Below, one piece after another: positions 51,841 through 63,846 of a stretch of 64,000 nucleotides of DNA. Source of the stretch: Salvelinus alpinus (lineage: Eukaryota; Chordata; Actinopteri; Salmoniformes; Salmonidae); assembly GCF_045679555.1 (NCBI RefSeq), contig NC_092091.1, forward strand, positions 15,089,572 through 15,153,571, in the 5' to 3' direction. The notes under the pieces are model-generated. The model was not told the origin of the DNA and searched no databases. It saw only the letters and a program-made list of their open reading frames with translations. The position numbers and the translations under genes are program-made. Every line of letters starts with the position of its first letter. Position 1 is the stretch's first letter.

Positions 51841-54800
51841 ATGACGGAAAAAGCAGCGACGCCTATGCTTTTGCTTCACCCGTCCAGGGGACTAATCGAT
51901 GAAAAGTTCAGTTTAATCGTCCAAAATTTGTCGCAAATTCAAGATATCACCTTGCACGCGCTGATCCACTCAGATGATGGCGACTACTGGGAGGCCTTTG
52001 GCCACTATGTTAGTGATGCTACAGGACTTGTAAATGGTAGGCTACTTGTATTTAATGTCACACATTTTCATTGAAGTTTGTTTGTACTGTTATCAATAAT
52101 TTTAAGAGTTCAATTCATATTTAAAACCCTCTCACATAAACTACCCAAATATCTTTACAGTTGCCAATGATTCAAGTTTAGGAGGGACATATGATGGCGT
52201 GGAACCCATGGGACTGTTGTGGAGCATGAGACCAGTACCTGGCAGTAGAATTGGACTCAGGTAAACTGAAACTCCACCCTAAAAATAATACATTGATAAA
52301 GTTGTAATTTTTTTATCAAAGGCCACCAGTTGAATTATAAACAATGTCTTGTAATTTTAGGTTGAGAAAGAAGGAGGTCCACACTCCCATGGTGGTGCAC
52401 ATCTCTGTGTACAGGGGACACATGAGTCAGGGGTTCAGAGAGCAGGTGGCCCTGGCGAGTGTCGTCACAGAGCGCTGGTACATGGCCCCTGGAGTCCGCA
52501 GGGTCGACATCACAGAGGGAGGGGTCACAGGGACCCTATTCCTGCCACCAGGTATGTCATAGTTTTTAGCTACATACACCTCACTTTCAATAATTACAAT
52601 TAAAATCATCCAAAGATATGATTATCATAAGAGGATATATAGCCCAGGTCTGAACAGACCATGTTGTGTTGGAAGGACCCGGGCCCTTCCCTGCCCTGTT
52701 GGATCTGTGGGGTGGGGGTGGCGGTCTGGTGGAGTATCGCTCTGCCCTCCTGTCGTCGCATGGCTTTGTCTGTCTGGCCCTGGAGTACATGACACCCCGG
52801 ACCTCTGGGGGCTCAACCTCTCATGTGGGGAACGAATACTTTGAGGTACCAGTATATGTTACTAGACCACTGCATTTTGGCTGATCTGCACTGTCATATT
52901 TAGTGTCATAGGTGCCTCAAATGACAGTGATCAACTGATATATAGCACATATTTTACTTTCACAAGGTGATATGCTCTGTATATGGTGTATTCTTATTCA
53001 GGAAGGAAGCTATAAGCTCTAGGTAATGAAACCCACAAAGCTCATCCAAAGGTTCGTTCACCTTGTCTGTGCAACCAATCCCTTGCACAACCAACACATT
53101 CAACTGTTATTTGTAGGAACTGACATTGGATTTTGTTCTTATCTTAATAGTGTGTTGTAAAATGTGTCATTGGGTTACGTTTGTTGAAGTATGAACCTTA
53201 AAGAAAACGTGACGAGACAACTAGACCAATTTCCTACAATAAAAAAAGTATGAGAAATGTATGCACTCACTACTGTAAGTCGCTCTGGATAAAAGCGTCT
53301 GCTAAATTACTAAAATGTAACCTTCTCCCACTTTTATGGTACTTACATTAATATTTAATAAAGTTATTACTACAGTAATAAAGAAACAGAATATCCTGTG
53401 TCAAAATATGACTGCTGTGGTAACAATTTAAAATCAAGTTTTGTACGACAGTCTTAGTAAGTGGCCTTGCACGAGCCTTGGTTTGTGCGAGCCGGAACGA
53501 CTCATAGGGCAGGAGCCTACTATATCTCCTGTTTCTGTAGCGTGATACACCCCTTGACGGGACGCTAGTCTATCGCAGGGCCTTACCCCCAATCTATCTC
53601 CTTAATGCTGAGGGCCAAGCAGGGACGCATCGGTTACCATTTTTACAGTTATTGGTATGACTTGGCCGGGGATCGAACTCCCAACCTTCCATTCTCAGGG
53701 CGGACACACTGACCACAATTGTAGTTCATATGAAATGTTCTATTTTTCACTCTAGGCTGCGTTCACCGTTCTCAAACAGCACCCTCAGGTGTGTGGGGAC
53801 AGGATAGCGATACTGGGCCTGTCCTTTGGGACCTCAGTGGCTTTGGGGATGGCCGTGTACTCCACTGTGATTCAGGTAGGAGAGTGCTCATACCGCACTA
53901 GCAGAATAATGTGGAGATGTGTGTATATATTTGTGTTTTTGTCTGTGTGTGTTTGTATTTCGGTGTCTTATACTGTTGGTCCTCTATCAGCCCAGGTGTT
54001 TGGTATGTGTGAGTGGCAGTCATGTCCAGCCGGTGAAAGGCTCACTCTCTGATGTCTTCAGTGAGATTAATAAGTATGTGTATTATCACGTGTTTAAAGA
54101 TGTGTATACATTTGTGCTTCCACTTTGATCCTCTAATAATAATTCAATATAACTTACTCGTCTGTGTGTTTAATTTCCTAGAAACGTCCGTAACACTCGC
54201 TATGATGAGGAGAATCGAGTGATCTGGCGGGATCTGCTTCTACCCATTCCAACTGATCCAAACAAGAAAGTGGATGTGGGTTTAAATCAAACTGGATTCT
54301 ACCCTGATTTTAACCTATACCCTCATTGTACTCACTTTATAGCTGTTCTCCCTTGTCTGTTTTGACTTTATAAGGAATGTAGCATTGTCTATCCCAATGG
54401 TTTCCTGTTGTGTCCTGGTTAGGTGGGGCAGCTGAAATGTCCTGTTCTAATGATTGTGGGTGAGGATGACCAAAACTGGCCTGCCACTGAGTCAGCAGAG
54501 GACGTGAGTACAGTTTTTAACAATGCTTGGATTGCTGCAGAAATATGTATTATTAAAGTGGTTCTACTGTAATTTTTTACAGTATGTTTTTGATGCCCAA
54601 CACTGATGTAGAACTGACAGAGTTCTTGTGCCTCCTCAGATGAAGCAGATGATGGAGAAAGCAGGGAACAGTCACCTGCTGACCACTCTGTCCTACCCTG
54701 GAGCTGGTCACCTGATTGAACCGCCGTATAGTCCTCATATCCGTGCCAGCAACTTCATGGTGGCTGGGACAAAACAAAAGTGTAATTTAACGTTGGTTGT

Positions 54801-55342
54801 GTGTGTGGTGTGTTTGTGTCCTTGTTATTATCAGAGACAGTTTGACAGTATCTTATTTGCTGTTTTGGGGATGTGTAATTTTCCACTGCTAATCGACAAT
54901 ACAACACACATTATCACAGTGATATGGTTGCAATGACTCATTTGTCTGGTAATATGTGAAGAACTCTCGTCACACATTCTGTTTGTTTTGCCTGGAGATA
55001 GACAAATTACTCCCCTTTAATGTTTTACGAGGCAATAAATACAATTGAAATCAAGTACATTACATACTGTCAGTCTGAACAGCAATTTAAAAGTAATGGC
55101 TGTTTCCATGGCTGTTTCTAGCAAACATATAGAAATGGGTTGTGTGAAGCAGTGGAATAATCACACTTGTTCTCTTTTTGTTTGATGCTTCCCCTCCTGA
55201 TTTGATTGCAGTGGTGGTTCTTTGGGGAGGAGAGACAGCGCCACACGGTCACGCACAGGAAGACTCCTGGAAGAAGATCCTTTCTTTTCTGGAGGAGCAC
55301 CTATATCAAAGCACAGATGTGACCTCACCGTCAAATCTGTGA
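51841..55342 (+). CDS. Acyl-CoA thioesterase / BAAT-like hydrolase, copy 5
   Basis: Exons: 51841-52036, 52161-52260, 52361-52551, 52676-52845, 53756-53875, 53991-54073, 54182-54275, 54423-54503, 54640-54781, 55212-55342. One coding change was noticed: CGA to CAA near 55306, giving Gln for Arg425 in the C-terminal tail, away from the catalytic triad. Other private changes follow in the 3' flank (GTGCGAGGG near 55446, TCACGCACTC near 56034, GCTGCATTG near 56260, CACACCCAG near 57030). Intron 7 has the variant shared with copy 3. The final unit keeps the complete LINE 3' end. Confidence 0.9.
53480..53720 (-). mobile_element. tRNA-derived SINE-like element in intron 4, unit 5
   Basis: Same element and position as in unit 1. 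Confidence 0.65.
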
Positions 55343-56393
55343 CCAGGCCAGAGACACAGACATTTTATTTAAAAAATTGTAATTATGACGTATCTTAATT
55401 CTCATCAGAGATGTGATGAAAGATAATTATGTTGACAAGTGTGCGAGGGATTAAACCACATAACTCAACGAGCCGATGTCCCAATCCAAATGTTGCCGTT
55501 CCTTTTCTCCTGGTTTTGGTGATCTACACGAGCCATAACGTTCAAAGATCGAGAAGATCTCTCAGAGTTGGTGCATTGTTTCAAATGTTTCATTCAGTTT
55601 TTCATTTCAATTAAATAGACCTTGTCACTGCTTTCTTTCCAGTTTTACTGCTGTCACAAGCAATATTGCATCTAAACCTGATAACTTTTACTACTGTGCA
55701 TTTCTACTTTTAAAAAGGCGCTATTACTAATAGGTTGTATAAAATTCCTGTAAAATTGTCATCCTTGAATAAAGGAAAGCGTTTGAAAATGTAAGAACTC
55801 ACCCCATTCCTTTTTTTCATGGTCAGTTTTTATCTGAATATCAAATCATTTCTGGATAACAGTTAAGTACCTTACTGTTATTGTTTCCTTTTGACCATTT
55901 TAATATAAAACAAAGGTGCTATTCTCATTCACAAAATATCAAGAGGTTCTCGAGAGGTATCGATTCTCAAGCGACACTATTGTAATGTAAATTTACAAAA
56001 TGATCACGTCTCGGGCACTACCTCAGGAGGTCACGCACTCGCCCTAAAGTTGCCCCCCCCCCCCTCCAAGCAGAGCATTGTAAACAGAATTCTTGTTCAG
56101 CCCAACAGTCCTACAGTATAAATGGTAATAGCAGAGCAAAGTTTTTGAAACAACTGAAAAATATAGAAATTTTCCTAATATTTGAGACTTTTATTTGAAA
56201 TTACAGTTACAGCTTTACAGCATGTTCCATTCTGAAATTGTCACAGTGGTAAGCTGCATTGTACCACGTAAAACTATGGAAGCCCATACCTGCTAGGCCG
56301 CGGGTATTTTGATACTATCAAACAAATTGGATATGTTTTTTAATTTGTAATATTGTGTGTTGATTTCAGAGGTGGCACCACAGGTCCTACAGT

Positions 56394-56472
56394 CAAATCA
56401 AAATCAAATCAAATTTTATTGGTCACATACACATGGTTAGCATATGTTAATTTGAGTGTAGCGAAATGCAGT
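56394..56472 (-). mobile_element. LINE 3' tail fragment, unit 5
   Basis: Same fragment as at 28650-28728. Confidence 0.7.
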
Positions 56473-57633
56473 CATGAGGGGCAAATTATTTTCCTGGGGC
56501 TCAGAGTTCTTCCTGATCTGGTAACCTAACCAACTCTGGACCCACGTTGAACTGTATGACATAGTAATAAATCAACGGTAAAAAAAACTAAATGTTTTTA
56601 TATGAGCTATGATGGAACCAGATTATTTTTCTAATCAGGTCATATGGTTAAAGAAAGCATTTCAACCCTGTCAAACTGCAGCAACCTTTATACTTGTTCA
56701 TATGAATTCTATTTTAAAACTAAACTAGTGGGGGGGGGGTCCTTAACCCAGACAAAGAGACAACAACTGCGATTGGACAATAGAACTAATAGGGCTGAGC
56801 TTGCTTTGTGTAGGCCTTTGCATCTGTAATAAATATTCATACACTATGTCATTACTATTGTATTGATTGATTAATTCCTGTCTATACTTTTGGATTAAAT
56901 AGGCCTAGGTTGCCCAGCCACCCAAAATTTGAATATAAACCACATTTGATCACATTTTCTCAGAACACAAATAAATGGGCCTATTTTAGGCTAGAAATAC
57001 ATAACGTTACCGCTTTGTTTCCCCACACCCAGATGGGATCAGAGCGCATAAGCTTCTCGTGGCTACCTGCAGCTGGGGTTGTTATTAGTAGGTTACAATT
57101 GATCAGACTGAAGCACAGGTGAATTGTGCACGAGTTGACAATTTATTTTGTGGGGGAGATGGGCTTCCAGATAATATAGCTCGGCAACCCCCCCAGTGAA
57201 TTCACTTATACACACTTTGTCAGTCGCATTTTGCTTTTACCACATGTAATGATTTGCATGATATTGATTGAAATGAAGCCTGGTTTGTTGTAAGGTAGGC
57301 CTACTGTTGTTTTATATTGTATGAGAAGGGTAATCGTACATTTTTGATAGGTTAACGTTTCTTGATGAAGACATGCTGTTAGCAAGTCTGTGCTTTTGTC
57401 ATGAAGCTAAAATGTAGGGTAGGCTAATGAGTGTAGCCTACAGACGACAAAAAATAAGCCATTTGTCTGCCCATGCTTGTGAATTGTTGCATTATTCAAA
57501 AGTGTAATATGGTTAAGATGAAAAGTCGCTTGCATAGTTGAAACATGCTCACTGGCTAGTGTCTATGCTGAGATATTTATGGTAAATGTCCATTGCCAAG
57601 CCCCCGAACAATCTCTCGGCACATGACATTACG

Positions 57634-58835
57634 TTGCTGGGCATCTCCGGCGCGGCCCACGCTTGGATTGCGTCCTACCTGACAGGTCGCTCCTACCAGG
57701 TGGCGTGGCGAGAATCTGTCTCCGCACCACGCGCTCTCACCACTGGTGTCCCCCAGGGCTCTGTTCTAGGCCCTCTCCTATTCTCGCTATACACCAAGTC
57801 ACTTGGCTCTGTCATATCCTCACATGGTCTCTCCTATCATTGCTATGCAGACGACACACAATTAATCTTCTCCTTTCCCCCCTCTGATAACCAGGTGGCG
57901 AATCGCATCTCTGCATGTCTGGCAGACATATCAGTGTGGATGACGGATCACCACCTCAAGCTGAACCTCGGCAAGACGGAGCTGCTCTTCCTCCCGGGGA
58001 AGGACTGCCCGTTCCATGATCTCGCCATCACGGTTGACAACTCCATTGTGTCCTCCTCCCAGAGTGCTGAGAACCTTGGCGTGATCCTGGACAACACCCT
58101 GTCGTTCTCAACTCACATCAAGGCGGTGACCCGTTCCTGTAGGTTCATGCTCTACAACATTCGCAGAGTACGACCCTGCCTCACACAGGAAGCGGCGCAG
58201 GTCCTAATCCAGGCACTTGTCATCTCCCGTCTGGATTACTGCAACTCGCTGTTGGCTGGGCTCCCTGCCTGTGCTATTAAACCCCTACAACTCATCCAGA
58301 ACGCCGCAGCCCGTCTGGTGTTCAACCTTCCCAAGTTCTCTCACGTCACCCCGCTCCTCCGCTCTCTCCACTGGCTTCCAGTTGAAGCTCGCATCCGCTA
58401 CAAGACCATGGTGCTTGCCTACGGAGCTGTGAGGGGAACGGCACCTCCGTACCTTCAGGCTCTGATCAGGCCCTACACCCAAACAAGGGCACTGCGTTCA
58501 TCCACCTCTGGCCTGCTCGCCTCCCTACCTCTGAGGAAGTACAGTTCCCGCTCAGCCCAGTCAAAACTGTTCGCTGCTCTGGCACCCCAATGGTGGAACA
58601 AACTCCCTCACGACGCCAGGTCAGCGGAGTCAATCACCACCTTCCGGAGACACCTGAAACCCCACCTCTTTAAGGAATACCTAGGATAGGATAAAGTAAT
58701 CCTTCTAACCCCCCCCCTTAAAAGAGTTAGATGCACTATTGTAAAGTGGTTGTTCCACTGGATATCATAAGGTGAATGCACCAATTTGTAAGTCGCTCTG
58801 GATAAGAGCGTCTGCTAAATGACTTAATGTAAATT
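57634..58835 (+). mobile_element. L2-type LINE, 5'-truncated, 3' end complete
   Basis: One open frame (57586-58689) reads an L2-clade RT: GISGAAHAWIASYLTGRSYQ, TGVPQGSVLGPLLFSLYTK, catalytic CYADDTQLIFSF, LKLNLGKTELLFLPGK, NLGVILDNTLSFSTHIKAV, then the C-terminal domain LDYCNSLLAGLP, NAAARLVFNLPK and LHWLPVEARIRYKT up to FKEYLG. The 3' UTR has a C run and TAGATGCACTATTGTAAAGT, and ends in the stem CGCTCT, loop GGATA (58800-58804), stem AGAGCG. It lacks the endonuclease and the first RT motifs (5' truncation). The open frame suggests a young copy. It is the source of the four cut LINE pieces in units 1-4. Confidence 0.92.
57905..57907. other. Right breakpoint of the founding duplication
   Basis: Here GAATCGCA continues into TCTCTGCATG (LINE). 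At each internal junction GAATCGCA instead joins GTTGTTAGG. The left breakpoint flank (23703-23705) also reads GCA, giving 3 bp of shared sequence. Confidence 0.85.
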
Positions 58836-59035
58836 GAAATGTTAATGTACATATGATGTACATTGAAATGTCGTCGCGCTGCCTCTTCTGGTCAATGAGA
58901 AAAGCTCCATAAATAGCTTCTTAGTAAAGAGCCATTTCTCAAGCAAGAATTTTGATAGGCCTGGGAGTGGTCTGAGTGGGGAGGAGAATGTACTGTTATT
59001 GGCAGAGAGGTTTGGAACTGTCTTTTTGTTCTGTT

Positions 59036-59360
59036 AAAGATGCACTATTCAGAAATCACTCTGCCATTTCCTGGTTGCTAAAATTCTAACAGTTTGCCTA
59101 TTTTTAGTTTGTGACAAAACAAGCAAGTATTTAAACCGCAGTGATATATATTTTTCATAACCAAAAATATTGTATTTTCAGCTGTTTGAAACTGGTGTAC
59201 AAAACTGAAAAAACGAAACTTAAGAACGGAAAGCATAGAAATTGCGGACATGGAATAGATTTACCGCTTCTTAGACTTGCTTTCGATGAGAATGACAGAT
59301 CTATAACACACGTTTCTATGTGAATTTGGTCGGGTCTCCCAAAAAGTTATATCGCAGCTA
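59036..59360. repeat. Dispersed salmonid repeat, unclassified
   Basis: TTAAAGATGCACTATTCAGA, CCATTTCCTGGTTGCTAAAA and TGAGAATGACAGATCTATAA form a sequence I recall as abundant in salmonid introns and flanks; probably a non-autonomous DNA element. No coding capacity. Confidence 0.5.
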
Positions 59361-59369
59361 GGCAGGGAG

Positions 59370-59548
59370 GCCAAAACTCCAACCCACCAAAACAGGCTGA
59401 AATTTCAGACAGTCTTTTCATACCGTTCTTACACTAAAAAGACATTATCATCCTTTTCACAATTTCACAGTATTATTCCACCCTCATAGTGTGGAAATAT
59501 ATATAAAACACAGGAAAATCATGTTTTTGACTGCACTGGGCATTTAAG
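59370..59548. repeat. Second dispersed salmonid repeat, unclassified
   Basis: AAAACTCCAACCCACCAAAA, CAGTATTATTCCACCCTCAT and TTTTGACTGCACTGGGCATT are recalled as a separate common repeat family. Ends not defined. Confidence 0.45.
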
Positions 59549-60132
59549 AAATGTGTTAGCATTAGCCTGTTTACTCCAAAAGTGCTATATTTTTTATAGT
59601 GATGACTCCCACTGCTCCGATTTCCAATAAACAGTTCTTGCTCAATGGCCGTAGCTGTATGGACTAAAGGCTCTAAAGCACTTTTTGAAATTTTGTTTTG
59701 AGGTCTGATAAATATTGTTTGTAAAGTTTAGATAAATGTACGCTCTGACATGTTCATTGTTGAATGTTATTAATTGATTTCAATGTCAAGGAGACCCATG
59801 ATAAAGGCTGTTTCATGCAATATTTTGTCTGGAATTAGATGTTAAACTGGTGATATCTGGTTCTTTGTTGATGACAAAGTGCGTGGGAGATTAAGGACAA
59901 TGATCTAATACGTTAAGTCATAGTTCATTAATACGCACGGGCAGTCCCTGTAAGGGCAAAGCATCCAAGAACATTTCTGTAAATATCATTTTTTATCCTT
60001 ATCACCAGAGCATTTCTGTAATATAGGGTTCAGCCAGTTCAGACTGGTAAAGGTTCATCTTCTCTTAGTTTCTATTACGAGAGGGTCAGAGCATTTGTTT
60101 TAGAGGACATTTCCACTACAACAATCTGTGAC

Positions 60133-63100
60133 ATGAATGCTGTTCCTGTGTTGACTGTAAAACCATGGAGAGCCCTCTTTGATGAGAAGTTCCATGTGGT
60201 TGTGGGGAACTTACCACCGGCACAGGAGGTCACACTACATTCTTTACATCAGTCTGAAGACACAGACTACTGGGAGGCGTTTGGGCATTATGTCAGTGAT
60301 GCTCAGGGAAGGGTCACAGGTGAGAGATATTATTTCATCATATCTTTAACCAATTTCTAAAGAAACACCTCTAAATACCAATGGAAACATTCAGTAATAA
60401 TGCTAAATCATCTTTGTCTGAGACAGTACCTTCATAGAAAATGACTCAAGTATTAGGGAAAGTCACCCAGTAAAATACTACTTGAGTAAAAGTCTAGAAG
60501 TATTTGCTTTTAAATGTACTTAAGTATCAAAAGTAAATGCAAATGCTAAAATATACTTAAGTATGAAAAGTAAAAGTATAAATCATTTCAAATTCCTTGT
60601 ATTAAGCAAACCAGAAGGCACATTTTTTTTTTTTACATTTACGGATAGCCAGGGGCACGCTCTAACGCTAAGACATAATTTACAAACTAAGCATTTGTGT
60701 TTTGGGAGTCCACCAGATCAGAGGCAGTAGGGATGACCAGGGATGTTCTCTTGATTAGTTTGTGAATTGGACGATTTTCCTGTCTTGCTAAGCATTTAAA
60801 ATGTAAGGAGTACTTTTGGGTGTCGGAAAATGTATAAAAAAAAGTTAAAAATACATAATTTTCTTTTTGAAAAGGTAAAGTAAAGTACAGATACCCCAGA
60901 AAACGAAGTATTTTTACTTAAGTACTTTACACCACTGGTCTGAGATTGATATAGTATGGCGAGGTTAATGATCTATTATCATCAAGTACTTGAATGAGGT
61001 AAAAAAGTATGTGACTACTTAGATTTTGACAGACTGCTCAGTGTAAGTGAAAAATGTTTGGCTTAAAGTAGACACATTTTGATTGCAAATTAATCTCTGT
61101 GCTACTTTATGTGCATGTAGTTACCAAAAGTTTGGACATTGTTTTTTTTGTTTATAGTTGCCAAACATGAAAGTTTTGGGGGCACATATGAGGGTGTTGA
61201 TCCAATGGGTTTGTTGGCGAGCATGAGACCAATACCTGGCAGTAGAACTGGACTCAGGTAAGCACTTCAACCCTATCCGATTTTATTAACGTTTCATTTT
61301 TGGAGATTGTGTGCTTTTGAACCTCTCAGTATCCCACTGCTGCCACCATATGTAATGATGATACCAGCTGTTCTGTTGGTACTTTCTGACCCTTAGATTC
61401 AGGATCAAAGAAGTCCACACTCCCATGGTGGTGCACATCTCTGTGTACAGGGGACACTTGAGTCAGGGGTTCAGGGAGCAGTTGGCCCTGGCAAGTGTTG
61501 TCACAGAGCGCTGGTGCATGGCCCCCGGAGTCCGCAGGGTCGACATCACAGAGGGAGGGGTCACAGGTAGCCTGTTCCTGCCACCAGGTAAACTACATGC
61601 CTAGTATACTGAGTGATCACATCTGTGCAGGACAATTTGTATAGGTGATTGTTCACTGTAACTGCACTCACTTCAAGGGGAATGCACTATGTATGTTTTG
61701 GTTGCTTAAACTAGGCTCTAGACACGTACAACACTACATCAATGATTTACTATTGTTAGGTTTTAAATTAACATTGGAATATGATTAGTAAAGCTTAAAC
61801 CAAGTTTATTCACCCATTGGGTCCTACAGCTGCATAAGACAAAGACATGGTTCCACCAGTGGTAGTATATATACCCCAATTTAGGTCTCCTCCTTCTTTC
61901 TAAACATGACATCTTTATTACTAGGCAGGAAGTGAAGTGATGCGGGCAACAAACTGTTCCTTCTCCCTTAATGTGACCTGACCTGACCTCTACCCCCTCC
62001 TTGCTAAACCACATCTCTCCACCCTTATCAGTGCCTGCCAACATGTTACATCTTTCCTTCACTCAGTACATTCCAAGCTTAATTGCCTCCACATATACAT
62101 TCCTCCTACAGATAACCATTAACTTCTGGTGTATAAACCATACTATGGCACTCCTCATGTCTCTAGTACAACTGATGATTAACAATATTTAAAGTTTCGA
62201 AATCCGACCCCATCACTATGGAGGACAGAGCTAAAGAATTATAAAGTACATGGATGTAAAGATGCATGTTCTGCTCTCGGGTAGACACTAACAATTATGT
62301 TTTTTGTCATGTCATCCCGAAGGTCCCGGACCCTTCCCTGGAGTTTTAGATATGTGGGGAGGTGGTGGCGGCCTGGTGGAATATCGTTCTGCTCTCTTGG
62401 CATCCCACGGCTTTGCTGCCATGGCGTTAATGTACCTCTTCCCAGATGCACAGAAAGCTGCTACCATTGGCTTCCATTACATTGAGGTGTGTATCTGTCC
62501 CATTTTCTTATGGAGATACAAAAGAGTAATTGACTTGGGGACTTTGGAAAACCACTGTCTTACATATAATGTTGATTTCTTGTCTCAGAATGCTTTCAGA
62601 CTGCTGCAAGATCACCCTCTAGTGGCCTCTGACAAAATTGCCCTGCTTGGCACGTCCTTTGGCGCCTCAGTCGCTTTATCCCTCGCTGTCTTCTCAGAAA
62701 CTGTAAAAGTAAGTCTCTATGCAAGTCCTTTCATCTCCTGTTCATTTCCTGGATAAACATGCATTTGTACTTGCACCAGACCAAAAATGCCCCTGTCATA
62801 ATTCATCAGTACGATTTTCCGATTTGTAGTTGCGAAATGTTTACCATGTTGCATGCAGCGATATTGGAAAATAAATTGCATGCATGTCTATCTGTATTTT
62901 ATTGATCACTATATGAGTCTAAATGATGTATGTTTCTCAGGATTAAAAAAAATGATCCAATATGTACAGTGTAAATTAACGCTTGTCTATCTTTTTAGCC
63001 AATATGTTGTGTGTGCATCAGTGGCAGCCATGTTCTTACACTCAAAGCCAACCAGTCCATTGCGGAATCCTTCAAAGTGATGAAAGAGTGAGTTTGTACC

Positions 63101-63846
63101 TGTGTTTGTGTATATGTGCATATGAATGTGTTTGTATATTGGCATAGCATTGACTTTGGGAGAGGACAACATACTAATTAATTGCACCTGACCATTGACC
63201 ATGTGTTTGCAGACATGTCCATAAGTCTCGCATGGATGAGAACAATTGCATAATCTGGAGGGACACTCTTCTACCCATTCCAGAGGATTCTGACCTGAAA
63301 GTAGATGTAAGAAACCCACCATTTCAGAACCTTGGGTCTCGGCCGGCTTGTTTTAAATGATATTTTCCGCATTCACAAAATGGTGGTCTTGATATAAATC
63401 AATATTTTTTGTTTTTTTCCAAGGTGGGGAGGATAACATGTCCATTACTACTGGTTGTCGGACAAGATGATACAAATTGGGCCGCTGTTGAATCAGCTGA
63501 TGATGTGAGCAATGTTCCTGACAGTATTGAGTGTGTCCTTATGTAGCCTATTCTTAAAATGGATTTGCGTGAATGGATGTATTCTCCATGAGCTGAACTC
63601 AGGCTCTGGGGTAAATCATGCATTGATGTCAATGGGATATTTGCTTGTAAGAAGTATTGCTTGGATAGGAACTCTGTTAAAGCCCATCAATTGCTCCTTC
63701 TCAGATGACGCAGATGATGGAGAGAGCAGGGAACAGTCACCTGCTGACCACTCTGTCCTACCCTGGAGCTGGTCACCTGATTGAACCTCCGTATGGTCCC
63801 CACTGCAGGGCTTGTACCTTTGTGTTGCAGCCAGGCCAACAGAGAG
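60133..63846 (+). CDS. Acyl-CoA thioesterase / BAAT-like hydrolase, diverged paralogue (3' end off window)
   Basis: Nine exons visible: 60133-60319, 61158-61257, 61397-61587, 62323-62486, 62589-62708, 62999-63087, 63213-63306, 63424-63504, 63705-63846. All phases match the array genes. Exon 1 is diverged (VLTVKPWRALFDEKFHVVV), with DYWEAFGHYVSDA kept. Catalytic residues are present: Ser in GTSFGASVAL, Asp in VGQDDTNWAA, His in YPGAGHLIEPPY. The tenth exon, with the C-terminus and any peroxisomal signal, is not in the last 150 bases seen. Exons 3 and 9 are far closer to the array genes than the rest. Same direction as the array, so part of one cluster. Likely an acyl-CoA thioesterase; a BAAT-like amidating role is less likely because the nucleophile is Ser. 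Confidence 0.88.
60423..60939. mobile_element. Non-autonomous hAT-like element in intron 1 of the paralogue
   Basis: The right end reads TTTTTACTTAAGTACTTTAC then ACCACTG, whose reverse complement CAGTGGTGTAAAGTACTTAA is the terminus of a common fish hAT-like MITE. The left part has AAGTCACCCAGTAAAATACT and ACTTGAGTAAAAGTCTAGAA. The outermost left end (CAGTGGTGG) is missing, so it is truncated. Confidence 0.75.
61588..62322. other. Intron 3 of the paralogue
   Basis: 735-bp intron, much longer than the 124-bp intron 3 of the array genes. It probably contains an insertion, but I could not define its ends or class. Confidence 0.5.

Larger units (their letters stand above)
23706..57907 (+). repeat. 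Five-unit tandem array of a 6.46-kb gene-bearing repeat
   Basis: Gene start codons lie at 24096, 30559, 37022, 43485 and 51841. The first three intervals are exactly 6,463 bp and the fourth is 8,356 bp because of a 1,891-bp insertion plus homopolymer changes. Units: 23706-30168, 30169-36631, 36632-43094, 43095-51450 and 51451-57907. I see only a handful of substitutions plus poly-C and poly-G length changes between units 1-4; unit 5 has a few private changes. At each internal junction GGCGAATCGCA (inside an L2 LINE) runs straight into GTTGTTAGGACAAC. Confidence 0.95.
58836..60132. other. Spacer between the array and the diverged paralogue
   Basis: Apart from the two repeat segments listed at 59036-59360 and 59370-59548 I see no gene. 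The promoter of the downstream paralogue should lie in the last few hundred bases. Confidence 0.5.

Noticed and set aside
61740-62200. Possible solo LTR or other insertion in intron 3 of the paralogue
   Set aside because: The intron is long and the sequence looks repeat-like, but I could not see clear ends or a target-site duplication.
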